Positions 18,390 through 28,284 of a stretch of 64,000 bases of DNA are shown here, one piece after another; position 1 is the stretch's first letter, and each line of letters begins with the position of its first letter. The notes under the pieces are model-generated. The model saw only the letters and a list, made by a program, of their open reading frames with translations. It made no database searches and had not been told where the DNA came from. Made by a program: the position numbers and the translations under genes. Source of the DNA: Marinobacter zhejiangensis (GTDB lineage Bacteria > Pseudomonadota > Gammaproteobacteria > Pseudomonadales > Oleiphilaceae); NCBI RefSeq assembly GCF_900114775.1, contig NZ_FOUE01000001.1, forward strand, positions 558,001 through 622,000, in the 5' to 3' direction.

Positions 18390-18746
18390 TCAGCTCTCCT
18401 GAACCACCATGTCAAATCCGCCAAAGATCATTCGTTTGCCATCAAACGGCATGGGGTTGGTATCCGGCTGCAGACGCGGGTCGGCCATGACTTTTGGTAA
18501 ACCGGTATCCCTCACCGCCCGGGATGGCCAGACAATCCAGGAAAACACCACCGTCTCCTCCGGCTGGCACTTCACAGCCATCGGGAACGAGGTGACCGTG
18601 CCCTCCGGCACGTCATCGCCCCAGCACTCGACCACCTCAAGTGCCCCATGGGCACGAAAAACCCCGGCCGCAATGCGGGCATGCTCAATGTAGGCGGCCT
18701 TATTGGCCGTCGGTACTGCAGCAACAAAACCATCAACGTAAGACAT
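18390..18746 (-). CDS. DUF1428 family protein
   Basis: A 118-residue DUF1428 (YbaA-like) protein starting MSYVDGFVAAVPTANKAAY and containing VVECWGDDVPEGTVTSFP, FSWIVWPSRAVRD and the closing RMIFGGFDMVV. This is a dimeric ferredoxin-like alpha/beta barrel fold of unknown activity, often found beside YCII/DGPF proteins. It is the last gene of the ECF42-linked operon, 14 bases after the YCII gene. It probably belongs to the same regulon. Confidence 0.9.
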   Translation of the reverse strand: MSYVDGFVAAVPTANKAAYIEHARIAAGVFRAHGALEVVECWGDDVPEGTVTSFPMAVKCQPEETVVFSWIVWPSRAVRDTGLPKVMADPRLQPDTNPMPFDGKRMIFGGFDMVVQES

Positions 18747-18760
18747 GGTCTATTCCTCCT

Positions 18761-19120
18761 TCAATCTTTGGGCGGTAGTTCCCGGATCGGCCGCACCTCA
18801 ATACTGCCGAGTTGTGCCGGTGGGATGCGGCTGGCCAGCTGGACAGCTTCATTGAGGTCACGAGCATCCAGCAGATAAAAACCAGCCAGCTGCTCCTTGG
18901 TTTCAGCAAATGGGCCGTCAGACACCAGCACTTCTCCGTCCCGGACCCTGACCGTGGTTGCCATCTCAACCGGCTGCAGGGCCTGGCCGGCGAGGAAGTG
19001 GCCCTGTTCACTCAGGCGCTCGACGCAGCCGATGCATTTCTGGTTGAGGTCATGCCATTGCTGGTCCGACATGGCGTTGATGATGCTTTCCTGGTAGTAC
19101 ACCAGGGCCAGGTATTTCAT
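18761..19120 (-). CDS. YCII/DGPF family protein
   Basis: A 119-residue YCII-related (DGPF) protein: MKYLALVYYQESIINAM at the N-terminus, the family signature VSDGPFAETKEQLAGFYLLD in the middle, and SIEVRPI near the end. These small alpha/beta-barrel proteins are recurrent partners and likely targets of ECF42 sigma factors. The reaction is not established. It follows the ECF42 gene by 70 bases and precedes the DUF1428 gene. Confidence 0.92.
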   Translation of the reverse strand: MKYLALVYYQESIINAMSDQQWHDLNQKCIGCVERLSEQGHFLAGQALQPVEMATTVRVRDGEVLVSDGPFAETKEQLAGFYLLDARDLNEAVQLASRIPPAQLGSIEVRPIRELPPKD

Positions 19121-19190
19121 GGTTCAAGCCTCCTTGTATGACAACAGTTTCCAGTAAGTCGTGCCGGACACCGCCATTTCGACACCACCC

Positions 19191-20432
19191 TCAACTTATT
19201 TCTTCAGAGCCTCCCAACCCCAGTTCAGCCAGCCGCCGTTCCAGAAAGCGCCGTTCCGGCGCCTGCCGGGTCAGGGTCAGCGCCCGCTGATAGGCTTTGG
19301 CGGCCTCCCGGCTATCGCCCTGCCTGCGCAGCAGATCGGCCCGGGCGGCGTGGTAAAGGTGGTAAGACTGGATCAGCTTCTGACCCGCCAGCCCATCAAG
19401 CAGTGCCAGCCCGGCCGCCGGGCCATCGCGCATGGCAACCGCCACCGCACGGTTAAGGGCAATCACCGGGGAGGGCTCCTGCCGATAAAGCACGTCATAG
19501 AGCCCGACAATCTGGGGCCAATCGGTGTCTGCAGGCTGCGGTGCCTCAGCATGAACCGCGGCAATCGCCGCCTGCAGGGTATAGGGCCCCACCGGTGGAC
19601 GCTGTAACGCCTGCATCAGCCAGTCCGTGCCCCGCTCAATCTGCGAACGGTTCCAGAGGCTTCGGTCCTGATCCTCCAGGGTCACCAGGTCCCCGGCCTG
19701 GTTCTGTCGCGCCAAACGACGGGCATCATGCAACAGCATCAGGGCCAGCAACCCGAACACCTCGCTATCCTGCTGCAATTGAGTCAGGGTTTCCGCCAGA
19801 CGGATCGCTTCACCACTCAGGCTGGCGTCCAGCAGCCGGTCGCCGTCACTGGTGCCATAGCCCTCGTTGAACAGCAGGTAGATGACCCGCAGAACCGAAC
19901 GCAGTCGTTGCGGCAGCTGTCTGCCCTCAGGCACTTCATAGGGAATACCGGCGTCACGGATCTTGCGTTTAGCCCGGACAATCCGCTGGGCAATGGTGGC
20001 CGGCTTCTGCAACAACGCCCGTGCTACCTGCTCGGTAGTCAGCCCACACATTTCCCGCAAGGTCATCGCCAGCTGAGCTTCCTCGGACAACGTCGGGTGG
20101 CAGCAGGTGAAGATCAGCCGCAAGGGGTCATCCGGCAGCGCGTCCAGTGCAGCGCTCGTGTCCGGTACGGCTTCGCTGGCTTCCGCCTGAATCAACAGGC
20201 GATGGTGATCCGCCGTCTGCCGGCGGCGGATCTGGTCAATCGCCTTATTACGACCACAGCGAATCAGCCAGGCCAGCGGCTTGTCAGGTACACCGTCCAC
20301 CGGCCACTGGAGCGATGCGGCCAAAAATGCCTCCTGCATCACCTCTTCCGCGAGGTCAAAATCCCCAACCAGCCGAATCAAGGTGGCCAGCACACGCCGC
20401 GAGTAACGCCGGTAGTCGTCTTCAAGATCCAT
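19191..20432 (-). CDS. ECF42-type RNA polymerase sigma factor with C-terminal TPR-like domain
   Basis: A 413-residue sigma factor. Sigma2 (about 1-80, [21 protein letters not shown]) and sigma4 (about 110-165, [17 protein letters not shown]) are followed by a roughly 240-residue helical extension. This extension has the DUF6596-type core ([14 protein letters not shown]) and TPR-like repeats ending [27 protein letters not shown]. That layout, with DGPF genes on both sides, is the ECF42 signature; the extension is required for activity in studied members, which lack an anti-sigma factor. The ATG at 20432 is selected; the frame extends to 20540 without homology. The flanking YCII genes are the expected targets. 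Confidence 0.9.
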   Translation of the reverse strand: MDLEDDYRRYSRRVLATLIRLVGDFDLAEEVMQEAFLAASLQWPVDGVPDKPLAWLIRCGRNKAIDQIRRRQTADHHRLLIQAEASEAVPDTSAALDALPDDPLRLIFTCCHPTLSEEAQLAMTLREMCGLTTEQVARALLQKPATIAQRIVRAKRKIRDAGIPYEVPEGRQLPQRLRSVLRVIYLLFNEGYGTSDGDRLLDASLSGEAIRLAETLTQLQQDSEVFGLLALMLLHDARRLARQNQAGDLVTLEDQDRSLWNRSQIERGTDWLMQALQRPPVGPYTLQAAIAAVHAEAPQPADTDWPQIVGLYDVLYRQEPSPVIALNRAVAVAMRDGPAAGLALLDGLAGQKLIQSYHLYHAARADLLRRQGDSREAAKAYQRALTLTRQAPERRFLERRLAELGLGGSEEIS

Positions 20433-20488
20433 GAATGAAGCAGTCCTGTCCCTGTTATTACCCTCAAGCCAAAAGATACCACCACGGA

Positions 20489-21352
20489 CTACTGTGACGG
20501 GCAGTCTGCTGACGTCTTGATGCCGCAGTTGATCATCCACCCGACCCCAAACCGGTCCACAACCATCCCGAAGCCCTGAGCCCAGAAGGTTTCCTCGAAC
20601 GGCATCCGCACCGTACCGCCCTGGGCGAGGGCCTGGAAGATCTGCTCCCCCTGAGCCACATCGTCGAACTGCAAACAGAGGTCATGGCCTGCCGGTGCCT
20701 GGTATCCATCCTCGATAATGTCAGCCGCCATCGTGTCTGCCCCCATCACCGTGTAGCTGCCAATCACCAGCTCGGCGTGGCAGATGCGGTCCCGGAATGA
20801 CTCCGGAACCTCTTCCGCCATAGGGGTATCGCTGAAGGCCAGCATGGCACGAACCTCGCCACCCATCAGCTCCGCATAGAACGCCATGGCCTCACGGCAG
20901 TTGCCGGAAAACGTCACATGACTGCAGACGGCCGTCGGTCGGCGGCTGAGCTGATCACAAAGCTCACGGTGTTTGTCGATCGCTGCGCCCGGTGCGAAAT
21001 CGTCCAGCTCGAAGTACCGGCGCAGTTCCAGGCGGACGTTGCCGTCGCTGTCCTCAACCGGCCATTGTCGGGCCCACTCAATCGCCTCCTCCGGCGATCC
21101 GACCTCAAGCACCGTATAGCCGGCCACCAGGCCTGCAGGCTCAGTAAAAGGGCCGGCAATCACTTGGGGCCGGCCATGGGTAAACTCGATGCGATAACCA
21201 TCAGAGCTGGGTTTCAGCCCATCCCCAGTAACGAATACCCCGGCTTTCACCATCCGTTCATTGTAGTCAACCATGGCCTGCAACAAGCCTTCCGATGGCA
21301 TGACGCCCTGCTCTGTCTGATCATCCGCTTTGCGAATCAACATGAATTTCAT
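20489..21352 (-). CDS. YCII/DGPF domain fused to a VOC (PhnB-like) domain
   Basis: A 287-residue two-domain protein. Residues 1-120 are a YCII/DGPF unit ([19 protein letters not shown]; here the signature reads [16 protein letters not shown]). Residues about 140-280 are a PhnB-like vicinal oxygen chelate domain ([20 protein letters not shown] to [10 protein letters not shown]). PhnB-like proteins often lack the metal ligands of true glyoxalases, so enzyme activity is uncertain. It is upstream of the ECF42 gene on the same strand, 56 bases apart, and probably belongs to its autoregulated operon. Confidence 0.9.
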   Translation of the reverse strand: MKFMLIRKADDQTEQGVMPSEGLLQAMVDYNERMVKAGVFVTGDGLKPSSDGYRIEFTHGRPQVIAGPFTEPAGLVAGYTVLEVGSPEEAIEWARQWPVEDSDGNVRLELRRYFELDDFAPGAAIDKHRELCDQLSRRPTAVCSHVTFSGNCREAMAFYAELMGGEVRAMLAFSDTPMAEEVPESFRDRICHAELVIGSYTVMGADTMAADIIEDGYQAPAGHDLCLQFDDVAQGEQIFQALAQGGTVRMPFEETFWAQGFGMVVDRFGVGWMINCGIKTSADCPSQ

Positions 21353-21546
21353 GATCGTCTCTCCGTGATTGTGACTGGGTTTCGATAGGTTAGTCGTTCC
21401 AGCGCCACTGCAATCGACAATGCCAGCACATTTTTTTCATTGCCCTTGGTCTGTCTCAAATGAAAGCCCTGTAACCAAGTGATACCCCGGGTCATCATCA
21501 AATCGGTTACGATTTGGGGTAAACGTTACTGATGAGATCGCATTCC

Positions 21547-22410
21547 ATGACCAAGCATCACTTATTCACCGCGGTTCTGGCCGGTTCCCTGCTGATCACC
21601 GGTTGTTCAGGCCCGGAAACCCCGGAGGAGGTCAGCCAGGCCTTCTGGCAATCCGTCATCGACGGCAACGCCTCAGACGCCAACGGTTACTCCACCCTCG
21701 TCAACGATGCCGCCTTCGACAGTTTCGAACGCGACTGGCAGGGTGTGGACATCCAGTGGGGACGGGTGGTCATCGATGGCAACGAAGCGTCTGTCGATAC
21801 CGTTATTGAAGGTCTTGAGGGCAACAGCGAAGCCCTGGAGGCCACCACTTACCTGGTGAAGAAAGACGATGAATGGCTGGTGGACTATTACCGCACCGGT
21901 GACGCCCTGGACCAGCAACCACTGTTCGGCAACATGCTCGGCAAGCTGGAACAGCTGGGGCAGGATCTGCAGGCCCGCTGGGCCCGGGAATCCGACCAGA
22001 TGGCCGTAGACATCGAACGCATGACGCAGGAGCTGGAACAGCAGGCCCAACAGGCCAACGAACGCTTCTCGATTCTGCTGGAGCAATACGGCGAACAGCT
22101 GGAGCAGCACCTGGACGACCTGTCCCGCTCCATTGAGGAGGCTCTGAAAGAAAACCCGTCGGCAGCCCCCAATGATCGCCGCACCCTCAACCAGGCAGTG
22201 ATCCGGCTCGACGAGCAAAAACAGCAGCTGGACGAACCCAACCTGCAGGCCGTGGCCGAAAGCACACAGGTGGCAGCAGAGACTCAGCTCGACCTGAGCC
22301 GCCTCGGTAACGAATTCGCTGGCTACAAGGCCGAATGGCAGCAGCGCGTGGCGGACATGGAACAGGAGCTTAAAGGGTTCCTGCAGCAGCTCCAGCAACC
22401 GGAAAACTGA
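21547..22410 (+). CDS. lipoprotein with NTF2-like head and long coiled-coil tail
   Basis: A 287-residue predicted lipoprotein with lipobox LITGC (Cys about 20). Residues about 25-115 resemble small NTF2-like DUF4878-type domains (EEVSQAFWQSVIDGNASDAN, WLVDYYRTG). From about 125 to the end the protein is almost wholly charged and helical with heptad-like spacing (MTQELEQQAQQANERFSIL, RVADMEQELKGFLQQL), a long coiled coil in the periplasm. The start is uncertain between 21532 and 21547; the latter gives the more typical signal peptide. It stands alone and is followed by a good terminator. I know no function. Confidence 0.75.
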   Translation: MTKHHLFTAVLAGSLLITGCSGPETPEEVSQAFWQSVIDGNASDANGYSTLVNDAAFDSFERDWQGVDIQWGRVVIDGNEASVDTVIEGLEGNSEALEATTYLVKKDDEWLVDYYRTGDALDQQPLFGNMLGKLEQLGQDLQARWARESDQMAVDIERMTQELEQQAQQANERFSILLEQYGEQLEQHLDDLSRSIEEALKENPSAAPNDRRTLNQAVIRLDEQKQQLDEPNLQAVAESTQVAAETQLDLSRLGNEFAGYKAEWQQRVADMEQELKGFLQQLQQPEN

Positions 22411-22420
22411 AGATCCACTG

Positions 22421-22446
22421 AAAAAGGCAAGCACAGGCTTGCCTTT
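22421..22446 (+). terminator. intrinsic terminator after the coiled-coil lipoprotein gene
   Basis: An A-run, then GGCAAGC (22426-22432), a 4-base loop, GCTTGCC (22437-22443) and TTT. It lies 10 bases after the stop codon at 22410. Confidence 0.75.
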
Positions 22447-22623
22447 AACGGACATCCCGGTTGACTGACAGCGACATCCGCCCCGAGCCAGGTGACAGGC
22501 TCGACTGCCCCGATTACTATGACGGGATACTTCGTAACTGCAACTTCATGTCGGTAAAAGAGGTTTTCAGCGACAAGCACGGAGTCATGCGCGAAGTACC
22601 ATCGTAAAAGCAACGAGGCTGCG

Positions 22624-23568
22624 ATGATAAAAACAACAAGCGTCAGTACCATAGATCAGCGTGTCGAAACCTGGAACCAGTCCATTGCTACAGCGGTGGG
22701 CGGCCTTTGCACCCAAGTGCGGAACCGCGAGCTCTTTGATGGCCAGATTCGCCGGTTCTGCTCCTACGGCATGGAATTCACCAAGCTACGGGCCAGTGGG
22801 CTGACCCTGCAACGGCAACGCCACGACGCGGACAACCGCGACAACCAGTATTTCTACCTCATCTACCAGCGTGACGGTTCCGCCCGGGTGCAGCAGCGCC
22901 ACAGCCAGGCCGCCATGCGCCGAGGCGACCTGGTGCTGCTTGATTCCAACCAGCCTTTCTCCATCGAGTACCCGGATCATGGCTACCAATACTGTTTCCA
23001 TATTCCCCGTGAGATGGCCCTGCGCAACTGGCGCCACACCCGGATTCTGACAGCCGAAAAAGTATCCGCGGAAACCGACCTCGCCTCTCTGGTCACGCCG
23101 CTGCTGCAAAAGACCGCCGTCGTCGGACATACCAGCCCGTCAGGAAACACCGAAGACTGCCTGCTCAACGCCGTGCTTAGCCTGGTACAACCCCTGTTTA
23201 CCCAAACCCGTGACCGGGCCAAGGAATACCATTCCATTTACCTGCAGAAAGCGATGACGTTCATTGAACGCAATCTCCGCAATGAAGCCATCACCACGAA
23301 GACGGTGGCAGACCATCTGGGCATCTCGCCCCGCCACTTGCAGAGGATCTTCAAGACCCTCGGTACGTCATTCAACAAACTGATACGTGAACACCGCCTG
23401 TGCGCCTGCGCCAGCGACCTCACTGATCCCAGGCTGGCCCATGTGGACGTTACCTCGGTGGCTTTTTACTGGGGCTTCAAGGACTGTGCGCACTTCAGCC
23501 GGGTCTTCAAGGACTACTACGGTGTCCCGCCATCCCAGTACCGCACACAGCATTTGACCGGACACTGA
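22624..23568 (+). CDS. AraC family transcriptional activator
   Basis: A 314-residue regulator. The N-terminal half (about 30-190) is the AraC-binding-2 type seen in FeaR/AlkS-like activators of alcohol and aldehyde degradation (FYLIYQRDGSARVQQR, RRGDLVLLDSNQPFSIEYP). The C-terminal part (about 210-312) carries two helix-turn-helix motifs (TKTVADHLGISPRHLQRIFK and VTSVAFYWGFKDCAHFSRVF) with the family-ending YYGVPPSQYR. It lies immediately upstream, in the same direction, of the porin/ALDH/quinoprotein genes, so it is their probable activator responding to an alcohol or aldehyde (inference). Confidence 0.92.
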   Translation: MIKTTSVSTIDQRVETWNQSIATAVGGLCTQVRNRELFDGQIRRFCSYGMEFTKLRASGLTLQRQRHDADNRDNQYFYLIYQRDGSARVQQRHSQAAMRRGDLVLLDSNQPFSIEYPDHGYQYCFHIPREMALRNWRHTRILTAEKVSAETDLASLVTPLLQKTAVVGHTSPSGNTEDCLLNAVLSLVQPLFTQTRDRAKEYHSIYLQKAMTFIERNLRNEAITTKTVADHLGISPRHLQRIFKTLGTSFNKLIREHRLCACASDLTDPRLAHVDVTSVAFYWGFKDCAHFSRVFKDYYGVPPSQYRTQHLTGH

Positions 23569-23714
23569 GGGTGCTGACACCGGCTATGTCGTTCTGACAC
23601 AAGTCCGGTGTCCGCCACCAGCAAGCCCTCACCGATTGCCATTGTTAACGTTTCGGGGCAGACCGCCAGAATCAATGATTCCGGTCACCCCAATAACAAC
23701 AACGGTGAATCACA

Positions 23715-24593
23715 ATGAACACATCTGTCCGTAACCTTTGCTGCGCCATTGCGACCCTGCCCCTGCTGACACCTGCGAGTAGCCTGGCCATCGATGTCGA
23801 TCCCAGGGACTACACCGCCCTGCCGGAAGGCGCCAACCTCAACGTCCTGTATGCCCGCCAACTGTCTGCCGATGACCTGAACGTCAACGGCCAGTCAGTA
23901 ACCGACGACCTGGATCTTGATGCCACGATCGGTATCTATCGCTACGTTCACTTTACCAAGGTGATGGGCCTGACGGTCGATCCCCAGGTGCTGGTGCCCT
24001 TCGGCACCCAGGAAATTGGCTTGCTGGATGACTCCAGTTCAGGCATGGGCGACGCCATCTTCGCAGCAACCGTCTGGCTCCATGAAGATCCGGAAAAACA
24101 GAGTTACTTCGGAATCACCCCTTATGTGATCGCTCCCACTGGCGAATACGACGCCGACAAGGCGGTCAACCTTGGCACCAATCGCTGGAGCTATATTCTG
24201 CAGGCGGGCTATATGACCCGGCTAACCGAGAAGCTCGCCCTGGATCTCGTCGCCGACGTGCAATGGTACGGCACCAACTCCGACCCTCTGGGAGGCAATC
24301 GCCTGAAGCAGGACGAGGCCTACCAGGTTCAGGCCATGCTGTCCTATGACCTCACCCCCACCACCTACCCCAGCCTGCGCTACAGCTGGCGCAGCGGTGA
24401 TGAAACCCATCTGGACGGGGTAGCCATGGGCAACGAGGTCGACACCTCCACCATCACTGTCGGCCTCAACCACTGGCTGGTGCCCGGCAAGTTGCAGTTT
24501 CAGGCCCAATACGTGAGAGACCTGGACGTCAGCGATTACGGCCCTGAACTCAACGCCTTCCAGCTCCGTTTCCTTCACCTGTTCGGGCTGTAA
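23715..24593 (+). CDS. outer-membrane transporter-like protein, phenol meta-pathway (MetA) family
   Basis: A 292-residue beta-barrel with a signal peptide (IATLPLLTPASSLAI). Strand pattern and motifs such as LDLDATIGIYRYVHF, VLVPFGTQEIGLLDDSSSGMGD, YFGITPYVIAPTGEYDADKAVNLG (in pieces) and the C-terminal FQLRFLHLFGL place it in the Phenol_MetA_deg/transporter family. Members are presumed outer-membrane channels for hydrophobic carbon sources. It starts a likely operon with ALDH (31 bases downstream) and the PQQ alcohol dehydrogenase, so it probably passes the alcohol substrate. Direct transport evidence is lacking. Confidence 0.82.
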   Translation: MNTSVRNLCCAIATLPLLTPASSLAIDVDPRDYTALPEGANLNVLYARQLSADDLNVNGQSVTDDLDLDATIGIYRYVHFTKVMGLTVDPQVLVPFGTQEIGLLDDSSSGMGDAIFAATVWLHEDPEKQSYFGITPYVIAPTGEYDADKAVNLGTNRWSYILQAGYMTRLTEKLALDLVADVQWYGTNSDPLGGNRLKQDEAYQVQAMLSYDLTPTTYPSLRYSWRSGDETHLDGVAMGNEVDTSTITVGLNHWLVPGKLQFQAQYVRDLDVSDYGPELNAFQLRFLHLFGL

Positions 24594-24624
24594 GGCCAGC
24601 CAAGCCCCCCAAGGAGAACTCACC

Positions 24625-26046
24625 ATGCAAAATTTCAGGCTGCTCATTAACGGTCGGCTGGTGCCGGCCCGGGAAACCATCGAGGTAATCAACCCTGCCG
24701 ACGAAAGCGTGCTTGCGCACTGTCCAAAGGCCTCCATAGAACAACTGGAGCAGGCTGTTCAGGCGGCTAAGCAAGCCTTCCCCTCGTGGAGCCGCACACC
24801 CATTGCAGAACGCCGTGTGCAATTGATCCTCATGGCCAACGCCCTTCAAATCCACAAGGAAGAGTTGGCGCTGCTGTTGACTGGCGAGCAGGGCAAGCCC
24901 TTGGCCCAGGCGCGGGCAGAGGTCGATTACGCCCAGGCGTTTTGCCGCACCATTGCGGACATGCGGCTGGACTCCGAGCGATTGATTGATAACGACCAGC
25001 AGCACGTTGAACTGCAACGCCGCCCACTGGGTGTGGTCGCCGCCATCACGCCCTGGAATTTCCCGCTCCTGATTGCCTGTTACAAGATTGCACCAGCCCT
25101 TCTCGCCGGTAATACACTGGTGCTGAAGCCGGCACCGACTACCCCGCTGGCAACCCTGAAACTCGGTGAAGCCATCCTGAATATCTTCCCCCCGGGCGTG
25201 GTCAACATCATCACCGACAATAACGATCTCGGGCCGGTGCTGACCCGGCACCCGGATATCCGGAAAGTCTCCTTTACCGGTTCCACCGAGACCGGCAAGG
25301 CGGTGATGTCCAGCGCCGCTGCCACGCTCAAGCGACTCACCCTGGAACTTGGCGGCAATGACGCCGCACTTGTACTGGACGACGTTGATGTCGCCTCCGT
25401 GGCCGAGGGTATTTTCAGCGCCGCCTTCATCAACAGCGGCCAGGTCTGTGTGGCCATCAAGCGCGTCTATGTGCCCGACAGCATTTACGATCCGTTCTGC
25501 GACGCCATTGCTACTCTCGCGGCCAACGCGGTGGTGGGCAATGGTATGAACCCCGCCAGTCAGTACGGGCCGGTGCAGAACCGTGCTCAGTTCGACAAGG
25601 TTTGCGGCTACCTGCACGAAGCCAGGCGCCACGGCACCATCATCGCCGGTGGCGAGGTGCCAGACCAGCCAGGCTTCGTCATCCCGCTGACGGTGGTGAG
25701 AGACATCAAAGACGGCAATCCGGTGGTCGATGAGGAAGCTTTTGGCCCTCTCCTGCCCATCGTGCGCTACAGCGACCTAGACCAGGTTGTTGCCAGCCTC
25801 AACCGCTCTCCCTACGGCCTTGGCGGCTCGGTGTGGTCATCCAGTCTGGCCCGCGCCGAGTCGGTGGCTAACCAGCTGGATACCGGCACGGTATGGATCA
25901 ACCAGCACTGCGCCTTTGGGCCTCACATTCCGATGCCCACCACCCGGGCGTCCGGTATCGGGGTCGAGTGGGGACAGCAGGGGCTTGAAGAGTTCACCAC
26001 CCTGAAAGTGATCAATATGAACCGAACGGCGGCAGCCGGTCACTGA
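24625..26046 (+). CDS. NAD(P)-dependent aldehyde dehydrogenase
   Basis: A 473-residue cytosolic ALDH-superfamily enzyme. Seen in order: the cofactor-site ITPWNFPLLIACYKIAPAL (about 138-156), FTGSTETGK, general-base LELGGNDAALVLDD (Glu about 242), nucleophile NSGQVCVAIKR (Cys about 276), and the late EEAFGPLLPI. It oxidises an aldehyde to an acid with NAD(P)+. Position between the barrel protein and the PQQ alcohol dehydrogenase implies it takes the aldehyde produced in that pathway. The AAGGAG site precedes the ATG. Chain-length preference is not readable. Confidence 0.93.
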   Translation: MQNFRLLINGRLVPARETIEVINPADESVLAHCPKASIEQLEQAVQAAKQAFPSWSRTPIAERRVQLILMANALQIHKEELALLLTGEQGKPLAQARAEVDYAQAFCRTIADMRLDSERLIDNDQQHVELQRRPLGVVAAITPWNFPLLIACYKIAPALLAGNTLVLKPAPTTPLATLKLGEAILNIFPPGVVNIITDNNDLGPVLTRHPDIRKVSFTGSTETGKAVMSSAAATLKRLTLELGGNDAALVLDDVDVASVAEGIFSAAFINSGQVCVAIKRVYVPDSIYDPFCDAIATLAANAVVGNGMNPASQYGPVQNRAQFDKVCGYLHEARRHGTIIAGGEVPDQPGFVIPLTVVRDIKDGNPVVDEEAFGPLLPIVRYSDLDQVVASLNRSPYGLGGSVWSSSLARAESVANQLDTGTVWINQHCAFGPHIPMPTTRASGIGVEWGQQGLEEFTTLKVINMNRTAAAGH

Positions 26047-26078
26047 CGCTATCCCCGGTCAACAACGAGGTAAAAACA

Positions 26079-28223
26079 ATGACAAGAACAGCACGACTAT
26101 GGCCAGTCGCCAGCCTGCTTTCACTTACCCTTGCAGTGGGTTGCAGCCCGGTCGCCGAACAGCAAACCACAACCAGCAATGGCAATACGATCGCCGCCCC
26201 CGCTGGTGTAACCGACACCCGCTGGCGACAGGCAGACCAGGAGCCCCAGAACTGGCTGGGGGTGGGTCGAACCTTCGAGGAGCAACGTTTCAGCCCGCTC
26301 ACCCAGGTCAGCGCCGACAATGTGGCGGACCTGGGTCTGGCCTGGGTCTATGACATGGGCTCAAAACAGGGAGGCTCCGCCACTCCGGTGGTGGTGGATG
26401 GCGTGATGTATATCACCGGCCCCTGGGGCAAAGTCTATGCACTGGATGCGGTGGCCGGTAAACCGCTATGGACCTACGATCCCCGGGTGAACGCCGAGGC
26501 CGGTGCCCGCGGCTGTTGCGGGGTGACCAACCGCGGCCTTGCGGTGTACCAGGGTAAGGTGTACGTCGGCGCCTTCGATGCTCGCCTGATCGCCCTCGAT
26601 GCCCAAACCGGTGCCGTGGTCTGGGAAGAGGACACCAACGAGGACAACAACGCCCGGCGTACCATCACCGGCGCGCCGCGGGTAGCCAATGGCCGCGTCA
26701 TCATTGGCCATGGTGGTGCCGAGTTTGGTGTGCGCGGTTACGTCACGGCCTATGATGCCGAGAATGGCAAACAGCTGTGGCGCTTCTACACCGTACCCGG
26801 CAACCCTGAGCAGGGCTTCGAGAACCAGGCCATGGCCGATGCCGCCGAAACCTGGAGTGGCGACTGGTGGACACAGGGCGGTGGCGGAACGGTATGGGAT
26901 TCCATGGTCTTCGACCCCACGACCGATGTGATCTACCTTGGCACCGGCAATGGCTCGCCCTGGAACCGGCGTATCCGCAGCCCCGAAGGTGGTGACAACC
27001 TCTACCTGTCCTCGATTGTGGCGGTCAACGCCAGGACCGGAGAGTACCTCTGGCACTATCAGACCACCCCCGGAGAGTCCTGGGACTACACCGCCACCCA
27101 ACCGCTGGTGCTGGCCACCCTGGAACTGGATGGCAAGTCCCGTGAAGTGATTATGCAAGCTCCCAAGAACGGCTTTTTCTACGTCCTTGACCGCCATACC
27201 GGCGAGCTGCTGTCCGCCAACAACTTCACCAAGGTAACCTGGGCGTCCCATATCGACATGACCACGGGCCGGCCTGTGGAGACCGAAAACGCCCGTTATG
27301 ACAACGGCCCTCAGCTGGCCTTTCCGTCGCCGTTCGGCGCCCACAACTGGCACCCGATGAGCTACAACCCCCAGACCGGACTGGTATACATTCCGCACCA
27401 GCAGGTGCCTTGGGTGTACAGCGATGACGAGAACTATCAGGCCAGGCCAGGCAATGTCTTCAACCTTGGCCTGAAATGGCCGGATTTCCCGGAAGACCCC
27501 GAGGTGCTGCAGCAGGTGCTGCCACTGATCAAGGGCAGCCTTGTGGCCTGGGACCCAGTCACCCAGCAGAAGGCCTGGGAAGTGGAGTACCCAACCATAT
27601 GGAATGGCGGCACCGTCACCACCGCAGGCAACCTGGTGTTCCAAGGGACTCCCACCGGCCAGCTTTACGCCTACCGGGCGGATACCGGTGAAAGGGTCTG
27701 GAGCTATGACGTGGGCATTGGCATCGTAGCAGCCCCGGCCGTGTATGCCATCGATGGTGAGGAATATGTGAGTGTGCTGACCGGCGTTGGTGGGGCCCTG
27801 TCCCGGATTGCCGGCCCCTTTGCAGCAGCCTACCAGGCCCGCCACAGTAACCGGATCTACACATTCCGGCTGGGCGGCACGGCAGCCAACCCACCGGTGC
27901 CAGAACGCCGGCCACAACCACCCCTGAGCCCTCCGGAGCAGACCGCCGACGCAGCGAACGTGGATTCAGGCCGCGCCCTCTATAACCGGTACTGCATGCG
28001 CTGTCACGGTGAAGGTGCCGTCGCCGGACTGATGGACGACATCCCCGACCTGCGCCACAGCCCTCTGCTCCATGCGGGCTTCGAACCAACGGTGCGCTAT
28101 GGCCGCCCGGGCACCTACATGCCCGCATTCGACGACCTGTTAACCGACGCGGACATCGAGCAGGTCCGCAGCTACATCGTCAAACGGGCCCACGACGCCG
28201 TCAACGAACAGGCCGCCCGGTGA
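26079..28223 (+). CDS. PQQ-dependent quinohemoprotein alcohol dehydrogenase (type II), lipoprotein-like
   Basis: A 714-residue periplasmic enzyme. The N-terminus has a lipobox-like LAVGC, suggesting membrane anchoring. An eight-bladed PQQ propeller (about 40-590) shows the vicinal disulfide ARGCCGVTNRG (Cys146-Cys147), ethanol-dehydrogenase-type WWTQGGGGTVWDS, and catalytic GESWDYTATQP. The residue two after the catalytic Asp is Thr, not Asp, arguing for a calcium rather than a lanthanide enzyme. A cytochrome c domain (about 625-705) has CMRCH (Cys639, Cys642, His643) and a late Met in TYMPAFDD. It oxidises a primary alcohol and passes electrons to the respiratory chain. It is last in the operon, before a terminator; PQQ biosynthesis genes are not here. 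Confidence 0.93.
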   Translation: MTRTARLWPVASLLSLTLAVGCSPVAEQQTTTSNGNTIAAPAGVTDTRWRQADQEPQNWLGVGRTFEEQRFSPLTQVSADNVADLGLAWVYDMGSKQGGSATPVVVDGVMYITGPWGKVYALDAVAGKPLWTYDPRVNAEAGARGCCGVTNRGLAVYQGKVYVGAFDARLIALDAQTGAVVWEEDTNEDNNARRTITGAPRVANGRVIIGHGGAEFGVRGYVTAYDAENGKQLWRFYTVPGNPEQGFENQAMADAAETWSGDWWTQGGGGTVWDSMVFDPTTDVIYLGTGNGSPWNRRIRSPEGGDNLYLSSIVAVNARTGEYLWHYQTTPGESWDYTATQPLVLATLELDGKSREVIMQAPKNGFFYVLDRHTGELLSANNFTKVTWASHIDMTTGRPVETENARYDNGPQLAFPSPFGAHNWHPMSYNPQTGLVYIPHQQVPWVYSDDENYQARPGNVFNLGLKWPDFPEDPEVLQQVLPLIKGSLVAWDPVTQQKAWEVEYPTIWNGGTVTTAGNLVFQGTPTGQLYAYRADTGERVWSYDVGIGIVAAPAVYAIDGEEYVSVLTGVGGALSRIAGPFAAAYQARHSNRIYTFRLGGTAANPPVPERRPQPPLSPPEQTADAANVDSGRALYNRYCMRCHGEGAVAGLMDDIPDLRHSPLLHAGFEPTVRYGRPGTYMPAFDDLLTDADIEQVRSYIVKRAHDAVNEQAAR

Positions 28224-28284
28224 CCCTCAAGCTACTTGCCCCACGACGGTAACGCCCAGCCTCCTAGGCATTACCGTCTCCTCT

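Noticed and set aside
24550..25632. 360-residue antisense frame
   Set aside because: Fully antisense to the ALDH gene, which has all catalytic motifs; open only because of GC-rich codon bias.
26466..27917. 483-residue antisense frame
   Set aside because: Antisense to the quinohemoprotein gene; no recognisable motifs.
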